This document shows, in pieces, positions 4,380-6,050 of a stretch of 6,050 nt of DNA. Made by a program: the position numbers and the translations under genes. The notes beneath the pieces were generated by a model that was not told the DNA's origin, did no database searches, and worked only from the letters and a program-made list of their open reading frames with translations. Position 1 is the first letter of the stretch. Every line of letters starts with the position of its first letter. The DNA lies in assembly GCA_007123395.1 (NCBI GenBank), contig SKLD01000440.1:1-6050 (forward strand). Reading direction: 5' to 3'. The DNA is from Opitutales bacterium (GTDB lineage: Bacteria > Verrucomicrobiota > Verrucomicrobiia > Opitutales > Oceanipulchritudinaceae).

Positions 4380-4445
4380 CTTCCGAAAACAGGGAACGAA
4401 TCTTCCGTTTTCGGGGTAGATTCTTGGACGTCCGTGAAGCATACT
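4380..4445 (+). promoter_or_regulatory. Three-block promoter module, copy 2 (upstream of discoidin gene)
   Basis: Block 1 (4380-4399, CTTCCGAAAACAGGGAACGA), block 2 (4414-4425, GGGTAGATTCTT) and block 3 (4439-4445, GCATACT) correspond base for base in spacing to 962-1027. CATACT would be the -10 box and TAGATT, 17 bases upstream, a weak -35. In this copy CCGAAAAC (4383-4390) is inverted as GTTTTCGG (4407-4414), a feature copy 1 lacks. The predicted leader is about 100 bases. Confidence 0.6.
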
Positions 4446-4465
4446 TCCCGAAGGCTATGGATCGC

Positions 4466-4510
4466 CTGGTTTTCGGTTCCGGTTCTGCCCGGCGCTTCAT
4501 CCGAAACCAG
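4466..4510 (+). promoter_or_regulatory. Hairpin in the 5' leader of the discoidin gene
   Basis: CTGGTTTTCGG (4466-4476) pairs with CCGAAACCAG (4501-4510) with one bulged T, a 10-bp stem around a 24-base loop. It lies between the predicted promoter and the ATG. A pyrimidine-rich stretch, including eight Ts at about 4530, follows before the start. Neither an anti-terminator nor a ligand-binding shape can be argued from sequence alone. Confidence 0.35.
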
Positions 4511-4552
4511 CGTCTTTCCCCGCAATACCCTTTTTTTCGTCCCCATACGTTT

Positions 4553-6050
4553 ATGAATCGTGTTTCCCTCCTTCTTCTCTCGGGCTGGCTCCTTGTTTTG
4601 CCCGCGGTGCCTTCGTCGGCCGAGCTCACGAACGTCGCCCTGCAGCGCCCGGTCGTGGTCTCCTCCCAAAACAGCGCAAACACACCCGGTTGGGCGGCCG
4701 TCGATGGCTTGAGTAGTGCCACGGCCCGTCGCTGGGTTTCCAATAATACGCCCCCGCATTGGATCGAAGTGCAACTGGATGGGCACCACAAGCTGTCGCA
4801 GCTGAAGTTCTGGACGGGGGCGAACGGCTCCTATGCTTATCCTGCGCAGGATTTCTCGCTGCAGTATTGGGATGGTGTTTCGTGGCAGAATATCCTCAGC
4901 GAGACAGACCACACAAGCAGTGGAGTCGTCGATATATCCTTTGCTTCGATCCTTGCCAGTGACCGCATTCGTCTGCACGTCACGAAAATGAGCGAAGGCT
5001 CCCAAAACCAGATGCGCCTGTTTGAGCTTGAGGTGTATGGGCTGGCGCATGACCTGCAGACCTCCGCTTACAGCCCGAGTCGCGGCGGCAGTATTCATGA
5101 CCTCACGACACCGGTGTACGTGGACTTCAGCGCCAACATCAACGCCGTGGATCTGAGCGGCGTCACGGTCTTGCGTAAATCCGATGGCGCCAGCATCGGG
5201 GTGGGCAGCGTTTCGGTGTCGGGCAACCGTCTTTCCCTTTCTCCTGGCCTGAGCTATTCGGAAAACTACGAGGTGATCATTTCGGCTGGAGCGGTCGCGC
5301 TGGAAGGGGATCCATCCGCGCAGAATGCCCCGATTTTCTGGGCCTTCGAGGTGCTGCCCGCGCAACCGTTGGTGAGCTCGCACAGCGACACCCCCGACAT
5401 CCATGACCCGCTTTCGGTCACCTTCGATCGTCCGGTGACCCTTTTGGATGCGGGTAAAATCAGGGTCCTGGATCTGTCCGATTCCTCGGAACTGCCGGTC
5501 ACAGGGATCACCCTGGCGGGCAACCAATTGGTTCTCAGCCATGGCCCCCTTGATTTCCGGCGGAGCTATTTGATCGAGGTGCAGGCCGGTGCCGTGCAGT
5601 CCCCCACAAGCGGGATCAGCAACAACCGCATCGCCTTGCTGGCCTACACGGATGAATTCGTGGTGTTGCCGGAGGTGACCTTCGCGAATGGGTTGGACGG
5701 CTTTTTGACGGGTTTCACGGAAGGTTTGATCGGCAACGAAGTTCGCCGCTGGAGCTGGCTCGCCGGTGACAACGCCAGCAGCCAGAACACCGTTGCCGGC
5801 CCGGGTGGCGACTTCACATGGGTGGGGACCAACCGCCGCTACGAGGGAGACTTCGCTGCCACGCCGGCGCTCCAACTCGAAGCGGGCGAGGAGTACACCC
5901 TTACCTTCAAATACATGCTCAACAATTCGGATTTGCGGGTGGATTTCCGGCAAACCGCCTTCCGTGATGCCGAAGTCCCGCCCACTGCCCAGTTCGCGAA
6001 CAATTTTGGAGCCTCGTCCGTCGGCAACCTCACGGTCGCCGCCGAGACCA
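4553..6050 (+). CDS. Secreted multidomain protein: discoidin (F5/8 C) domain plus Big_5 Ig-like domains (partial, C-terminus off window)
   Basis: 499 residues are visible and the frame is open to the edge. ATG 4553 gives a clear signal peptide (MNRVSLLLLSGWLLVLPAVPSSA, cleavage likely after residue 23); no Shine-Dalgarno precedes it. Residues 26-163 are an F5/8 type C domain: NVALQRPVVVSS, AVDG at 49-52, HWIEVQL at 69-75, LKFWTG at 84-89, FSLQYWDGVSWQNI, RIRLHV and the closing ELEVYG. Such domains bind sugars or surfaces. Residues about 166-267 and 271-371 are two SbsA-like Ig (Big_5) units, seen from TPVYVDFSANI ... LSYSENYEVIISAGAV and PLSVTFDRPV ... LDFRRSYLIEVQAGAV. From about 376 a beta-rich module begins (RRWSWLAGDN, LEAGEEYTLTFKYML). 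It is probably a large surface or matrix protein that binds polysaccharide. A PEP-CTERM or other sorting tail may lie beyond the edge; that is a guess from the shared promoter module. Confidence 0.87.
   Translation, partial: MNRVSLLLLSGWLLVLPAVPSSAELTNVALQRPVVVSSQNSANTPGWAAVDGLSSATARRWVSNNTPPHWIEVQLDGHHKLSQLKFWTGANGSYAYPAQDFSLQYWDGVSWQNILSETDHTSSGVVDISFASILASDRIRLHVTKMSEGSQNQMRLFELEVYGLAHDLQTSAYSPSRGGSIHDLTTPVYVDFSANINAVDLSGVTVLRKSDGASIGVGSVSVSGNRLSLSPGLSYSENYEVIISAGAVALEGDPSAQNAPIFWAFEVLPAQPLVSSHSDTPDIHDPLSVTFDRPVTLLDAGKIRVLDLSDSSELPVTGITLAGNQLVLSHGPLDFRRSYLIEVQAGAVQSPTSGISNNRIALLAYTDEFVVLPEVTFANGLDGFLTGFTEGLIGNEVRRWSWLAGDNASSQNTVAGPGGDFTWVGTNRRYEGDFAATPALQLEAGEEYTLTFKYMLNNSDLRVDFRQTAFRDAEVPPTAQFANNFGASSVGNLTVAAET

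Noticed and set aside
4160..5953. Long minus-strand open frame (597 codons)
   Set aside because: It is antisense to the discoidin/Big_5 gene and runs into the repeat mosaic. The plus-strand protein has a signal peptide and recognisable domains; the antisense product has none and its composition follows the opposite strand's codons.

Overview
The window looks like part of a chromosome of a free-living Verrucomicrobiota bacterium, most likely class Opitutia. This is inferred from three things: a PEP-CTERM surface protein with the short IPEP ... WRRRR tail, an AraC regulator with a LacI-type sensor (XylR architecture) placed next to exported proteins, and intergenic DNA packed with short palindromic repeats. 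No rRNA, tRNA or marker gene confirms the assignment.

Layout. Positions 1-942 (minus) hold a XylR-like AraC-family regulator, cut by the left edge inside its DNA-binding domain. It is divergent from a complete PEP-CTERM exported protein (1087-1914, plus), which ends at a strong intrinsic terminator (1948-1981). After about 300 bases without a convincing gene comes a complete two-gene toxin-antitoxin operon of the MntA/HepT type (2324-2629 and 2610-2963, overlapping by 20 bases). Its nucleotidyltransferase and HEPN motifs are intact, and its promoter lies so close to the first start that the mRNA may be leaderless. Positions 2964-4379 (1.4 kb) hold no gene that I believe. They form a mosaic of at least five families of short palindromic or inverted repeats, several present twice. 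From 4553 to the right edge runs the first 499 residues of a secreted multidomain protein: signal peptide, F5/8-type (discoidin) carbohydrate-binding domain, two SbsA-type Ig-like (Big_5) domains, and the start of a further beta-rich module.

How the parts relate. The two exported-protein genes are unrelated in protein sequence and about 3.5 kb apart, yet both are preceded by the same three-block promoter module (962-1027 and 4380-4445). Its three conserved blocks keep identical spacing over 66 bases without a gap, and this is the most interesting signal here. It suggests a shared regulator or sigma factor for surface proteins. Both genes also lack a Shine-Dalgarno sequence and carry a hairpin in the 5' leader. 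The toxin-antitoxin pair and the repeat mosaic between them look like accessory material accumulated between two surface-protein genes.
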